Part shown: piece by piece, positions 42,539-52,411 of the stretch
How the letters are laid out: every line of letters starts with the position of its first letter
Numbering within the stretch: position 1 is the stretch's first letter
Assembly (NCBI GenBank): GCA_049511415.1
Contig: JBEKYC010000003.1
Span: 1-64,000, forward strand
Direction of reading: 5' to 3'
Source: Bog-159 sp049511415
GTDB taxonomy: Bacteria; Acidobacteriota; Terriglobia; Bryobacterales; Bryobacteraceae
DNA length: 64,000 nucleotides
Notes under the pieces: generated by a model
The model's input: the letters and a program-made list of their open reading frames with translations, nothing else
Database searches by the model: none
Told to the model about the DNA's origin: nothing
Made by a program: the position numbers and the translations under genes

Positions 42539-45500
42539 CTACCAGTCGCAGTGGGATTCCAGGTAGCCGGCGGAGCCATCCCGCAGCCAGCCATCCAACT
42601 GCGCCGGCTCCTTGAGTTGCTGTCCGCGATGGCGCGCAACCGCTACGAAGCGGCAATCCAATTCAGGCAATGCCGTCATGTCTCCCCAGAGTTTCTCGAA
42701 TTGAGCCACGGGAAAAATATCTTCCTGTCCTTTGCCCCAGCGCTTTTTCACATCTTTTAGCGTGATGTAGGCCGGCATGCGGGTGGCCAGCGCGCGTATC
42801 GCCTGCGTCACCTTGTTTTCGTCGGCAAGGTCCGCGCGCGTCAGCGAGAACACCGGCAATAGGCGATCCAGGTCGATCCAGTAAGTCGCCGAATTGTAGT
42901 AGCTCAATTCGAATTCGATGCGTTCATCGGGCAAGGCGAGCCCTTCGACGAGGCGCGCCCGGCCGTCGACGCGCGCCAGCCCACCGCCACGATCGTCAAT
43001 TTGCCGCGCGATTACTTCCGTGGTCATGGCGGCGCCGGACTCGATATGCAACCCGAGCAGTTCCGGCGCCACGTCCGCTCCCAGGGTATCGATGTTGTGC
43101 AGCATCAGGTATCGCAGGCGCGGACACTCGTCGAGCAAACGCGCCAGCACGCCGTTGCGCAGCAGGTTTGGCAATTCGTACCAATGCCCCACCGGATGCA
43201 GACACTGCGCCGGAATATTGTCCGTATAGTTGCCGGCTTCGCCCGCCTGCCGCGCCCACGCGATCAAACTGGCATGCAGGCTCCGGCGCACCTTCTGCGC
43301 CTGTTCGTCCAATAGTTGCTGGGGCATCTCTTCCCAGGCGAAGCGCAGATCGCGCACCATCGGGATGAGGCGCAGTCCGATATTGCGGCCGGGGGAAAGC
43401 AGCAGGGGGCCCGGATAGCCATAGTTTCCCGCCGCGGCCAGCCATTCGGTTACCGCGTCGTGCGTCAGGTAGCTGGTCGTAATCACGTGCGGCAGTGGCG
43501 TGCCGCTTAGCCGGCCGGTACGCCGACTCTTCGCCAGGTGGGCTTCGATGAAGTTACGATGTTTGCCCGATAACTTGGCGAACGGATCGAGCGCCTTTAC
43601 GACGCCGGCGCCCTTGGTCCAGCGGCTGCCGGCGCCACCGGCGAGCGTCACCACGGCGACCATGCCGTCCGCGAGCGCGTGCATGCCGGTCTCGCGATAA
43701 TGGGCCGGCAAACCGGAGGTGGAATCGGTGATATCGTCCGGTGTGACATCTTCAATGCGGCTCGTAGCGGGCAGGCGGTTGTGCGCCAGGCCGATGCGGC
43801 CGCTGCGCAAATCAGCCTGGATCCGCTCGTGTTGCGGCTGATCAAAGCCGTGGCGATCGAGCAAGGCGGCCAGGCTGGCCGAAACATTGGCGCCTTCTTC
43901 GGTGGCGCGCGGCAGCATATGATCGAAAAGATTCTGCACCATCCCGGATAGCTCCGGCGCGATACGGCAGGCTGCTGCAAAATGGTCCAGTTCCGACCGT
44001 CGGGCACTGGAGAGCAGACGCGTCTGGGTACGTAACAAGGCGGGTACGGCCAAGGTGTAATAACCGGGAGGCATCAGGGCCGCGGCGCCGCTTAGAAAAT
44101 CGGCGTGGGTGCCTCGCGGATTGATGGCGAAGTCATAGACCACCGGTTCCATGGCGAATGGCACGGCGCGCTCCAGGCGCCGCTTGGTTTCGCGCATGAT
44201 GCTTTCCAGCCGTTCGGCCGCGCGGGGCTTCACGGCGGGATCGAAGATAAAGCCCATGCCCCCGCCGGACATGCCGCCCAACATCCAGAAACCCTTGAAG
44301 CCGGCGCCTATCTCTTGGCGCGTCTGGCGGATCAGCGTCTCGGTGTACAGGTTGGATGCCCACGGAATGATGGTCTGAATCGGACCGTTGAAATTACGTT
44401 CGGTGGATGCGCCGACAGCCGCCACGTCGCCGGCGCGTAGATTGGCGAGGATTTCGTCGAGCGTCCGAATGGCTTCCTGCCGTCCGGCCCATTCGGCCTC
44501 CGACCGTAGCAGGAATTTCTCGGTGACCATTTCCAGAATGGGACCGACGTCCTGGGCCATGCCTCCGTGCACCAGAACCAGGCTCTCCTGCAACAGGCGG
44601 CGCGTGGGAGTGGAGACCGCATCTTCGCCGAGGATGGTGTGGCGCGGCAACAGGCAGCCGCGGCTGATGCCGAATTCCGAATCGCCTGCCGCGGCTGGCA
44701 CACCCTCGATCAGCTTGATCGCCGGCCACAGGCCGCCGGAATCCTGCCAGCCGCCGCCGGAACCGCCCAGCCACTCGCCGAGTATGGCGCGGGCCGCCAC
44801 CAGACGGCGGTCGGTCTCCGCGAGTTCTCCCGTCAAGGCATGTGCCTGCCCAGTGGCGCGCATACAAACGGAAATTATGGAAGCCAGCAGATTGGTGGAG
44901 ACCGCCAGGCGCGAGCCCTTGGGAATGTCGTTCACCCGGCTGACGATTTCGATTCCATATCCGGGCCGGCCCGTTAGTTTGGCCAGCACATCAGCCAAGG
45001 GCTGGTCAGCGCCTTCCAACCCGGGCGGCACGATTCCGGAAGCGATTACGGCGGACTTCAGCAGGCCCAGGTAGTCGCGCGCGAAATCGAAGACCTCCGC
45101 CAGCGTGGTGATTTCGGCGCAAGCCTGCAGGTCCACGCTGGCCAGCCGCAGAACCGGTTCGTCGATGACGCGAAACCAGGCTTCCACGGGCGGTTTGGGC
45201 GTACCGGCGCCGCGCACGGCGAGATCGATGGAGACATTCAGCACCCGCGCGCCTTCCGGAAAATCCATGCCCAGAAAGAAGATGTCGCTCCAGCCGCTGT
45301 GTGTCAGATCCATGCGCACGGGCGTAACTTCGCGCAGGATGGGGAACAGCCCGCCGGTCCGATGCAGGAGTTCCGGCCGCAAACGCAGCGGATAATCCGC
45401 GGGATGGCCGGTACGGAACATCCACTGGTTGCCGCGCACGGTGCGCACGCTGCGGCGGACTTGCCCCGACAGAGTCTGGAATCCCAGACCACGGTAGGCG

Positions 45501-45853
45501 GCGGCCAGGGCGCTCGAAATGGCCGCGTTGGGCCCGCCCGCCGATTCCATGGCCAGGAACACTTCGATGGCTTCTTCGAACCGCCTTTGCAACAAGTGCT
45601 CGTAGCCGCGAAAGGGGACCCGCCCCGGCGCGCGTACGCCCGGCCGGCAGGGCAGATGGAATCGATGGATGGCATACAGGAAGAAGAGCGCGCGCACGCG
45701 CTGGTATAGATTGTCGCTGGTGCGGCGGAAGCGGTCCAGAGCCGCACATTCCGAGAGCAACTCAGGCAGCGTGGCGCGGCGGCAGAATCCATCCAGCGAC
45801 CGGTTGCGCACGACGGGGTCGTCCGCCGTGAGGATGGCGGTAAGTGCGCTCAT
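42539..45853 (-). CDS. GHMP-kinase-like / UDPGP-type nucleotidyltransferase fusion protein
   Basis: 1104 residues. The first 170 residues are helical and unassigned. Residues about 190-620 are GHMP-kinase-like (related to fucokinase/HddA): NVSIDLAVRGAG, PKGSRLAVSTNLLAS, GGSGGGWQDSGGLWPA (363-378) and LGGMSGGGMGFIFDP (525-539). The ATP-loop motif, normally P-x-GSGLGTSS, is altered to GSRLAVST. Residues about 730-1104 are a UDP-sugar pyrophosphorylase-like domain with VTLAGGAGSRWTKGAG, HVITTSYLTHDA, and YLMLHNIDTLGADV. It may phosphorylate a sugar and then couple it to a nucleotide. It starts in an ATGA overlap with the GalU-like gene, so the two act together. Confidence 0.7.
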   Translation of the reverse strand: MSALTAILTADDPVVRNRSLDGFCRRATLPELLSECAALDRFRRTSDNLYQRVRALFFLYAIHRFHLPCRPGVRAPGRVPFRGYEHLLQRRFEEAIEVFLAMESAGGPNAAISSALAAAYRGLGFQTLSGQVRRSVRTVRGNQWMFRTGHPADYPLRLRPELLHRTGGLFPILREVTPVRMDLTHSGWSDIFFLGMDFPEGARVLNVSIDLAVRGAGTPKPPVEAWFRVIDEPVLRLASVDLQACAEITTLAEVFDFARDYLGLLKSAVIASGIVPPGLEGADQPLADVLAKLTGRPGYGIEIVSRVNDIPKGSRLAVSTNLLASIISVCMRATGQAHALTGELAETDRRLVAARAILGEWLGGSGGGWQDSGGLWPAIKLIEGVPAAAGDSEFGISRGCLLPRHTILGEDAVSTPTRRLLQESLVLVHGGMAQDVGPILEMVTEKFLLRSEAEWAGRQEAIRTLDEILANLRAGDVAAVGASTERNFNGPIQTIIPWASNLYTETLIRQTRQEIGAGFKGFWMLGGMSGGGMGFIFDPAVKPRAAERLESIMRETKRRLERAVPFAMEPVVYDFAINPRGTHADFLSGAAALMPPGYYTLAVPALLRTQTRLLSSARRSELDHFAAACRIAPELSGMVQNLFDHMLPRATEEGANVSASLAALLDRHGFDQPQHERIQADLRSGRIGLAHNRLPATSRIEDVTPDDITDSTSGLPAHYRETGMHALADGMVAVVTLAGGAGSRWTKGAGVVKALDPFAKLSGKHRNFIEAHLAKSRRTGRLSGTPLPHVITTSYLTHDAVTEWLAAAGNYGYPGPLLLSPGRNIGLRLIPMVRDLRFAWEEMPQQLLDEQAQKVRRSLHASLIAWARQAGEAGNYTDNIPAQCLHPVGHWYELPNLLRNGVLARLLDECPRLRYLMLHNIDTLGADVAPELLGLHIESGAAMTTEVIARQIDDRGGGLARVDGRARLVEGLALPDERIEFELSYYNSATYWIDLDRLLPVFSLTRADLADENKVTQAIRALATRMPAYITLKDVKKRWGKGQEDIFPVAQFEKLWGDMTALPELDCRFVAVARHRGQQLKEPAQLDGWLRDGSAGYLESHCDW

Positions 45854-46662
45854 CGCTGCGCCAGTAACTCAACCAATTGCATGAGGACCTCGTCGCGATG
45901 ACAACCGTTCAGGGCCAGGGCCAATTGCGCGTTCAGCAGGCCGTAGCGGACGCCGATATCGTAGCGGCGATGGTTGCCTTCGAATGCCAGATACTGTTCG
46001 CGGCGAGCCATTTCGGCCAGCGCCGACGACAGGCTGATGCGGGGTCCCAGAAAGTCCATTACCGCGGGCGTCAGGACATGCATGCCAAAGAAGCAGAGGT
46101 AGTGTCCCGCGCGCAGGCCGGACACGACCAGGCGCTCTTCGGCTTCCGTGGGAGTCGGTTTCTCGATGACCGTATCGATCCGGTAGAGATCCCGGCTCCC
46201 GGCGACACGCTGCCCGCCCACTGCGCCGTAGTGTGGCAACAAATTTTCGCGCGTGGCATTCACGGCCGATACGGCGCAAGCCCGCGCTTCCGCTACCTTG
46301 ACAAGTTGCTGCGCGCAACCCTCCTCGGTGCGGCTGATGTACAGGTGATCGCCCACAAGGTGCAGGAACGGATCCTGGCTTACGAAGGCCCGCGCGCACA
46401 GAACGGCGTGCCCGTAACCTAGCGGTTCAGGCTGCGGAATGAAGAGGATGCGTCCCGCATGATCGCCCGCGACACGGGCGTAGGGGATTTCATCGCCTGG
46501 ATAAACTACAACGGCGATTTCTTCCACACCGGAACGCAAGGCTTCCTCAACGACAATGCAAAGCACGGCCTTCTCCGCGCCGTCCCGGTCGATCAGAGTC
46601 TGCAGCGGCAGACTGCGCTGGCTGGGGGCGGCGGCAGTGATCACCGCCTTGCGGATCTTCAT
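45850..46662 (-). CDS. GalU-like nucleotidyltransferase with eroded active-site motif
   Basis: 270 residues. MKIRKAVITAAAPSQRSLPL aligns with the start of GalU, but the substrate-binding GxGTRxLPxTK loop has become AAPSQRSLPLQT. The following 'PKEMLPI' lysine segment is replaced by DGAEKAVLCI. VVEEALRSGVEEIAVVVYPG, IPQPEPLGYGHAVLCA and HLVGDHLY keep the fold. It may be a catalytically weak or regulatory subunit of the fusion protein encoded next (4-bp overlap), in the way that ADP-glucose pyrophosphorylases have inactive partners. True UDP-glucose synthesis is doubtful. Promoter in the 46663-46936 gap. Confidence 0.7.
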   Translation of the reverse strand: MKIRKAVITAAAPSQRSLPLQTLIDRDGAEKAVLCIVVEEALRSGVEEIAVVVYPGDEIPYARVAGDHAGRILFIPQPEPLGYGHAVLCARAFVSQDPFLHLVGDHLYISRTEEGCAQQLVKVAEARACAVSAVNATRENLLPHYGAVGGQRVAGSRDLYRIDTVIEKPTPTEAEERLVVSGLRAGHYLCFFGMHVLTPAVMDFLGPRISLSSALAEMARREQYLAFEGNHRRYDIGVRYGLLNAQLALALNGCHRDEVLMQLVELLAQR

Positions 46663-46878
46663 GTTTTTAACATTTCCTTAAACATTATCCTGGATGCATC
46701 TCGATGCCGCCAAAATAAATTGCGTTTTGATGAAACGCTCGGCAGGCCTCAGGTCACTAACTAAATGTGACGGCTGTTGCGAGTTGCGCTCCCTTAAGCC
46801 AGCATGGTTCCTCCCCACTCCGTAGCTTGCCTCGGAAACACGCAGCTCGCAGCGGCTTCACTTGGTTCCATGAAAACG

Positions 46879-46921
46879 CCGGCGCCTCGAGAGACGAATC
46901 GCGCCCGTCTCCGGGCGCCGG
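46879..46921 (-). terminator. Strong GC-rich hairpin downstream of ybjQ-like gene
   Basis: CCGGCGCC (46879-46886) pairs with GGCGCCGG (46914-46921), and inside them GAGACG pairs with CGTCTC around an 8-9-base loop. It lies 15 bp beyond the stop at 46937, where a terminator is expected. There is no T run, so it may act as a factor-dependent terminator or mRNA stabiliser. The rest of the 46663-46936 gap contains no gene; it should hold the GalU-like promoter. Confidence 0.5.
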
Positions 46922-46936
46922 ACGTTGTAACATCTG

Positions 46937-47299
46937 TTAACCCGCGGCCGGCTCCACATACACGGCAGTGCCATACGCCAGTACCTCAGTGACTCCGCTC
47001 ATAATCTCGGTGGCATCATAGCGGGCGCCCACGACGGCATTGGCGCCCCTTTCGGCGGCATGGTTCAACATCAGTTCAAAAGCATGTTGCCGTGTCTTTT
47101 CGCAAAGGCTGCTCAATAGCGTGATGTTTCCTCCCACCAGGGTTTGCAGTCCGGCGCCGATGGTTCCGAATACCGAACGCGACCGCACTACGATCCCGCG
47201 CACCACACCCAGGTTGCGCACGATTCTGTAGCCGTCCAAAGTGAACGCGGTGGTCACCATGTATTCGGGGACGAAAGTCGGTTGTGAGTTATCCGGCAT
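46937..47299 (-). CDS. YbjQ/UPF0145 family (heavy-metal-binding domain) protein
   Basis: 120 residues. VTTAFTLDGYRIVRNLGVVR, GIVVRSRSVFG, MLNHAAERGANAVVGARYD and EVLAYGTAVYVEP follow the UPF0145/YbjQ pattern throughout, and the length is normal. These pentameric cytoplasmic proteins are annotated as putative heavy-metal binders but have no firmly proven function. The gene starts 9 bp after the amidase stop, so the pair is an operon, and is followed by a strong hairpin. Confidence 0.85.
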   Translation of the reverse strand: MPDNSQPTFVPEYMVTTAFTLDGYRIVRNLGVVRGIVVRSRSVFGTIGAGLQTLVGGNITLLSSLCEKTRQHAFELMLNHAAERGANAVVGARYDATEIMSGVTEVLAYGTAVYVEPAAG

Positions 47300-47308
47300 A
47301 GGCTTATC

Positions 47309-48712
47309 TTAACGAACGCCTGGCGGAGCCGGGAAAGGACCGCGCACATTCTCCAGCCGGACCGCGAGTTCCAACAGCACTTCTTCTTCGTAAGGTTTGC
47401 CGACCAATTGGATTCCGATGGGCAGCCCTTCGGTGGATATGGCATAGGGAATCACCACCGCCGGCAGTCCTAACAGGTTAAAAGGCGTGGCCGGCATCAT
47501 GGCCTGAAATAGGCCGATCTCGGCTTCGCCCACTTTCCAGCAGCGCTCCCGATGCCGGAACGCCGTGACGCCACAAGGCGGCATCAACAACACCGGGAAT
47601 TGTTCCATCTGGCGCAACAGAGCGGTCCGCATGCGGTCCCGCTTGGCCAGATTCAGCAGCAGTTGTTCCACCGTGGGAGCCGGCTGCTCCAGGGCGCCGG
47701 CGAGGAATTCGGTTGCGGTCCAGTGTGCGTCCGTCTCGCGCCCCTGGATCAACTGCCGGGTGAACGGCGCCGGCAATTGCCCGAAGAAAAACCACCACAG
47801 GTTCGGCGCGCGCTCCAGGCCCTGCGGGTGAAACGGCTCGGCGGCGATCCCCACACCGGCCAGATCGCGAGCGGCCTGGTTGACGGCGCGGCGGATTTCC
47901 GGATCGACCGGCACATCGTAAAACTGCTCGAGCAGACCCACGCGTATCCCCGCGAGAGACGCTGGCCGCAACGGCACAGGCGCCGAGAAAGGGTCCTCGA
48001 AATCGTAGCCGGCGAGTACCGCAAACAGGAGCCGCAAATCCTCCGCCGAACGCGCCAGCGGACCCGCGACCGACAGCAGGCCCGCCGGGTGGTTCAGCGC
48101 CGGAAAATGCCCGTATGCGGGGATACGGCCCGGTGTCGGCTTGAGTCCGCCAATGCCGCAAAAGTGCGCCGGCACGCGGATCGATCCGCCGCCGTCGCTG
48201 CCGATGCCGCCGGCCGAGCAGAACGCCGCAATAGCCGCGGCTTCACCGCCGCTCGAGCCCCCCGGCGTGCGCTCCACATCCCAGGGGTTGTTGCTGCGCC
48301 CGGTGATGAAATTGTCCGTTTCATAAGCCGACAGCAGCTCCGGCGTGTTGGTCTTTCCCAGAATGATGGCGCCCGCCGCGCGCAGCCGCGCCACCGCCGT
48401 GGCATCCTCCGCGGCTTTGTGGCCCGCCCGGAAACGGCTGCCGCACAACGTCGGCAAGCCCGCCATATCGAAGCTATCCTTGACCGTCACCGGCACGCCG
48501 TGTAGAACGCCAAGGGGTTCCCCTTGCATTATGGCGGCCTCGGCTCTTTGGGCGTCTGCGCGCGCCTCCGCTTCCCGCACGATTACAAAGGCGTTTAACC
48601 GGGGATTCTGGAGCGCGATCTGCTTCAGGTGCGCATCCACCAGTTCCACCGGCGAAACGGCGCTGTTCCGCACCATGCCGGCCATCAGACACAGCGAATT
48701 CTGTATGGGCAT
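47309..48712 (-). CDS. Amidase-signature family amidase
   Basis: 467 residues. The Ser-cisSer-Lys triad is visible: Lys78 in VPVTVKDSFDMAG, the cis-Ser in TPGGSSGGEAAAIAA (Ser153) and nucleophile Ser177 in GSDGGGSIRVPA. It hydrolyses carboxylic amides; the substrate is unknown. It is not GatA: gatB and gatC are absent and the C-terminal half diverges (LLMPPCGVTAF, LPIGIQLVGKPYEE). No signal peptide. It is upstream of, and co-directional with, the YbjQ-like gene. Confidence 0.87.
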   Translation of the reverse strand: MPIQNSLCLMAGMVRNSAVSPVELVDAHLKQIALQNPRLNAFVIVREAEARADAQRAEAAIMQGEPLGVLHGVPVTVKDSFDMAGLPTLCGSRFRAGHKAAEDATAVARLRAAGAIILGKTNTPELLSAYETDNFITGRSNNPWDVERTPGGSSGGEAAAIAAFCSAGGIGSDGGGSIRVPAHFCGIGGLKPTPGRIPAYGHFPALNHPAGLLSVAGPLARSAEDLRLLFAVLAGYDFEDPFSAPVPLRPASLAGIRVGLLEQFYDVPVDPEIRRAVNQAARDLAGVGIAAEPFHPQGLERAPNLWWFFFGQLPAPFTRQLIQGRETDAHWTATEFLAGALEQPAPTVEQLLLNLAKRDRMRTALLRQMEQFPVLLMPPCGVTAFRHRERCWKVGEAEIGLFQAMMPATPFNLLGLPAVVIPYAISTEGLPIGIQLVGKPYEEEVLLELAVRLENVRGPFPAPPGVR

Positions 48713-48769
48713 GAATGCCTAGTGTAAACCGCCGGTCGATCCCGCGATCTGCTACGATTCCACTTCGTT

Positions 48770-51007
48770 ATGCTTACCAAACCTGTCTCGCGGTTAAGCC
48801 CCGTCGCGCTGGCCGCCGCCCTCTGCGCCGTGATGTGTATCCCGGCCGCCGCTCAGTTCGGCCCGCCGCGCCCCAAACCAACCGGACCGTGGTCTGATAA
48901 GAGCCTGTCGCCGGACCAGCGCGCCGATCTGATCATCGCGGCGATGACGCTGGACGAAAAAATCTCTCTGCTCCACGGCGGTGGATGGCAGATGCTCTTC
49001 GGCGCGTCTGACGGGCCGCCCTCCAAGTCGCTCGGCAATGCGGGTTACATTCCGGGGATTCCACGTCTGGGAATTCCAGATCTGCAAATGGCCGACGCAG
49101 CCGTCGGCGTGACACACAGTTCCGTGTTCGGCCGTTACTCGACCGCGCTGCCCTCAGGGGTGGCGGAAGCGGCCAGTTGGGACCTGGATGTGGCGCGCGA
49201 GTATGGCGCGCTGATCGGCCGCGAATTGCGCGATCAGGGGTACACCATGTCGCTGGGCGGCGGCGTCAACCTGACGCGCGAGCCGCGCAACGGACGCATC
49301 TTCGAATATAAGGGCGAAGATCCGATTCTGGCCGGCAAACTGGTGGGTGCGGAGATGAAGGCGTTGCAGGCGCAAGGCATCATCGGCGACATCAAGCACT
49401 ACGCCATGAACGACCAGGAAAACGGCCGCAGCTATGTCAACGTGAATGCCGACAAGCGGGCCATGCGCGAAAGCGACCTGCTGGCCTTCGAGATTGGCGT
49501 GAAGGAGTCCGGAGCCGGCGCCGTGATGTGCTCCTACAATCTGGTAAACGGCGACTACGCCTGCGAGAACAACTATCTGTTGAACGAGGTGCTGAAGAAG
49601 GATTTCGGGTTCCAGGGATTCGTGATTTCCGATTGGGGCGGCACGCACAGCACGACGAAAGCGGTTCTGGCGGGTCTCGATATGGAGATGCCCACCTCGA
49701 CTTATCTGGCGGGCCCGCTGAAGAAGGCCGTGGAAAGCGGAGAAGTGCCGGCGGCGCGCCTCGACAATATGGTCCACCGCATCCTGCGCACCGAATTCGC
49801 GGTCGGGCTGTTTGATCGGCCCGCCGAGACCATGGTCCCCGATGTCTTGCACGGTCTCGAAGTAGCCGGGCACGTGGCGGAGCAATCCATCGTGCTGCTG
49901 AAAAACGCCAATGGACTGCTGCCGCTGTCGGTAGAGCGTGTGCGCACCATCGCGGTCATAGGATCGCATGCGGACGTGGGCGTGCTTTCCGGCGGTGGAT
50001 CGGCGCAGGTCGATCCGATGGGAGGCAATCCCGTCGCGCAAGCGGCCAACGTGGGATTGTTCGACCGGGTGGTGTGGCATCGGTCCGCGCCATTGAAGGC
50101 CATTCGTGCCAGAGCGCCGCATGCCGACGTGCAATATAATGCCGGAACCGACACGTCCTCGGCGGTGCGCCTGGCCAAGGCATCCGACGTTGCCATTGTG
50201 TTCGTCAATCAGCCTGCCAGCGAGGGCAAGGATCAACCCAGCCTGTCGCTCCCGGATAATCAAGATGCCTTGGTTAGCGCCGTGGCCGCCGCCAATCCGC
50301 GAACCATCGTAGTGCTGGAGACCGGCAGCGCCGTGAAGATGCCCTGGATCGGCGCGGTGAGCGCGGCACTAGAGGCCTGGTATCCGGGCATTCGCGGCGG
50401 CGAAGCCATAACCAATATCTTATTCGGCGATGTCAATCCTTCCGGCAAGCTGCCATTGACGTTCGCGAAATCCGAAGCCGATTTGCCGCATCCGGCGCTG
50501 GCGGTCCAACCGCCTCCGGCCACCGCCGCTGACAATGTGGAGATGTTTCCGGGCTTCAAGGTCAACGGCCGGCGGTTTGACGTCTCCTACGACGAGGGAT
50601 TGAAGGTGGGCTACAAGTGGTACGACGCGGAGAGAAAAGAACCGCTGTTTCCCTTCGGCTACGGGCTTTCGTACACGACTTACAAGTACTCGGGCCTCAA
50701 GGTTTCAAAGGATAGCGTCACATTCAATGTGACCAATACCGGCAAGCGCGGCGGGGCCGAAATTGCGGAAGTCTACGCGTCCCTGCCGGCGGCCGCGGGT
50801 GAGCCGTTCAAGCGGCTGGTAGCTTGGGAGAAGGTTCGTCTGGAGCCGGGTGAAACCCGGCCGGTGACGCTGCACCTGGACCCGCAATACCTTTCCATCT
50901 TCAACGTGTCGAAAGATGGTTGGGAGTTAGCGCCGGGCGAATACCATTTTCAGGTAGGCGGCTCCTCACGCGACCTGCCCCTAGGCGGCTCCGTTCGCAT
51001 GGATTGA
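48770..51007 (+). CDS. Glycoside hydrolase family 3 beta-glucosidase-type enzyme
   Basis: 745 residues with a signal peptide ending near AAAQF. GH3 N-terminal barrel: LDEKISLLHGGGWQM, GIPDLQMADAAVGVTH, IGDIKHYAMNDQENGR and the nucleophile Asp288 in GFVISDWGGTHST. GH3 C-terminal domain: SIVLLKNANGLLPL, AVIGSHADVGVLSGGGSAQV and WYPGIRGGEAITNILFGDVN. A fibronectin-III-like domain closes the protein (VTNTGKRGGAEIAEVYASLP). It removes terminal beta-glucosyl or related residues outside the cytoplasm. Stand-alone gene. Confidence 0.92.
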   Translation: MLTKPVSRLSPVALAAALCAVMCIPAAAQFGPPRPKPTGPWSDKSLSPDQRADLIIAAMTLDEKISLLHGGGWQMLFGASDGPPSKSLGNAGYIPGIPRLGIPDLQMADAAVGVTHSSVFGRYSTALPSGVAEAASWDLDVAREYGALIGRELRDQGYTMSLGGGVNLTREPRNGRIFEYKGEDPILAGKLVGAEMKALQAQGIIGDIKHYAMNDQENGRSYVNVNADKRAMRESDLLAFEIGVKESGAGAVMCSYNLVNGDYACENNYLLNEVLKKDFGFQGFVISDWGGTHSTTKAVLAGLDMEMPTSTYLAGPLKKAVESGEVPAARLDNMVHRILRTEFAVGLFDRPAETMVPDVLHGLEVAGHVAEQSIVLLKNANGLLPLSVERVRTIAVIGSHADVGVLSGGGSAQVDPMGGNPVAQAANVGLFDRVVWHRSAPLKAIRARAPHADVQYNAGTDTSSAVRLAKASDVAIVFVNQPASEGKDQPSLSLPDNQDALVSAVAAANPRTIVVLETGSAVKMPWIGAVSAALEAWYPGIRGGEAITNILFGDVNPSGKLPLTFAKSEADLPHPALAVQPPPATAADNVEMFPGFKVNGRRFDVSYDEGLKVGYKWYDAERKEPLFPFGYGLSYTTYKYSGLKVSKDSVTFNVTNTGKRGGAEIAEVYASLPAAAGEPFKRLVAWEKVRLEPGETRPVTLHLDPQYLSIFNVSKDGWELAPGEYHFQVGGSSRDLPLGGSVRMD

Positions 51008-51013
51008 ACCGAA

Positions 51014-52411
51014 TCAGGCGCCCACAGCGCGCTCGACTTCCAGTTTGCGCATCTTATAGAGCAAAGCCTTATAGTCGATTCTCAGGATTTTGGCCGCCTG
51101 CTTACGGTTCCAATGCGCGGCGTCGAGAGCCCGCAGGATGGCCTCGGTTTCCGCTTTGCGTTTGGCCTCGTCCACTTTCTCCAGGATCGGAGCGGCGATG
51201 CTGGCAGCTCTTGAAGCCTGAAACCGAATCACGTCCGCCGGAGCCGCGTTCATGGTGAGCGTCTCCCGGCGGGTGCGGAGTTCTCGCGCCAGCCCGTCGG
51301 AATCCTGCATCACCAGCAACCGGCGCATCATGTTCTCCAATTCCCGTAAGTTGCCGGGCCACTGGTATTCGAGCATGGCCTGCCGCAGACCGCCGGAGAG
51401 CAGCGTCACGGATGGCCCTCCGGTGTGGTGTTTGCGGAGAAAGAACTCGGCCGCTACGGGAATGTCGTCGGGACGGTCGCGCAGGGCCGGCACGCGAATA
51501 CTGATCACATTCAGGCGGTAGTACAGATCGGCGCGAAAACGACCCTCGGCGATCGCCTGCAGGAGATCGCAGTGGGTGGCGGCCATTACCCGCACATCCA
51601 GCGGAACGCGTTCCTTGCCGCCCAAACGTTCGCATTCATGGTCCTGCAAAACGTGCAACAGCTTGGCTTGCAGGCGCACGTCCATATCACCGATCTCATC
51701 TAGCAGGATGGTGCCACCCTGCGCCATTTCGAACTTGCCGGGCTTGCTCGAGAAGGCCCCGGTGAAGGCGCCCCGTTCGTAGCCGAACAATTCGCTTTCC
51801 ACCAGTTCGCCGGGCAGCGCGGCGCAGTTCAGCTTGAGGAATGGTTTGTGGGAGCGGGGAGAATGCGCATGGATCAGTCTCGCAAGCACCTCCTTGCCGG
51901 CGCCCGTCTCGCCTTCGATCAATAAGGGGACCTCCGACGCCGCCACACGGCGCCAGGCAGCTTGCATTTCCCTGCCCATCCAGGCCTCGGACAGGCACAA
52001 CTCCGACGCCCGGGCCCGCACCGGTTCGGGCGCGGAAAGGTCGTCGCGCAGTGCGCAGCGGATGGCGTTGCGAAGATCTTCGTGGCTGACCGGCTTGGCC
52101 AGAAAATCGGTCGCGCCGGCTTTTATCGCCTGGACCACGTTCGTGGTGGTGGCCGCTCCGGAGAGCATGATCACGGGCTGATTGCGCCCCGTGCTGCGCA
52201 TGGCGCGCAGAGTCTCTATACCATCCCGGCGCGGCATCAGAAGATCCATCAATACCAGGGAAATCGGCCGTTTCCCATCGAGGAAAGCCAGCGCTTCTTC
52301 GCCGTCTTCTGCGATCTCGACGGGATAACCCAGACAGCGCACGACCATCTCAAAGTAGTTGCGTGCGTCTGGTTCATCCTCCACGATGAGGATGGCTTTG
52401 TCTAGTCTCAA
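51014..52411 (-). CDS. Sigma54-dependent response regulator (NtrC family)
   Basis: 465 residues from TTG 52411, which overlaps the kinase stop (TTGA) and follows GGAAAA; the frame is open to 52567 inside the kinase gene and that extension is rejected. Receiver with phospho-Asp56 (LVLMDLLMPRRDG) and Lys in FLAKPV; AAA+ domain with Walker A GETGAGKE, the sigma54 loop GAFTGA (YERGAFTGAFSSKPG), Walker B GTILLDEIGD and R-finger region; Fis-type HTH at the end (HWNRKQAAKILRIDYKAL). It activates sigma54 promoters upon phosphorylation by the kinase encoded just upstream. Confidence 0.93.
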   Translation of the reverse strand: MRLDKAILIVEDEPDARNYFEMVVRCLGYPVEIAEDGEEALAFLDGKRPISLVLMDLLMPRRDGIETLRAMRSTGRNQPVIMLSGAATTTNVVQAIKAGATDFLAKPVSHEDLRNAIRCALRDDLSAPEPVRARASELCLSEAWMGREMQAAWRRVAASEVPLLIEGETGAGKEVLARLIHAHSPRSHKPFLKLNCAALPGELVESELFGYERGAFTGAFSSKPGKFEMAQGGTILLDEIGDMDVRLQAKLLHVLQDHECERLGGKERVPLDVRVMAATHCDLLQAIAEGRFRADLYYRLNVISIRVPALRDRPDDIPVAAEFFLRKHHTGGPSVTLLSGGLRQAMLEYQWPGNLRELENMMRRLLVMQDSDGLARELRTRRETLTMNAAPADVIRFQASRAASIAAPILEKVDEAKRKAETEAILRALDAAHWNRKQAAKILRIDYKALLYKMRKLEVERAVGA

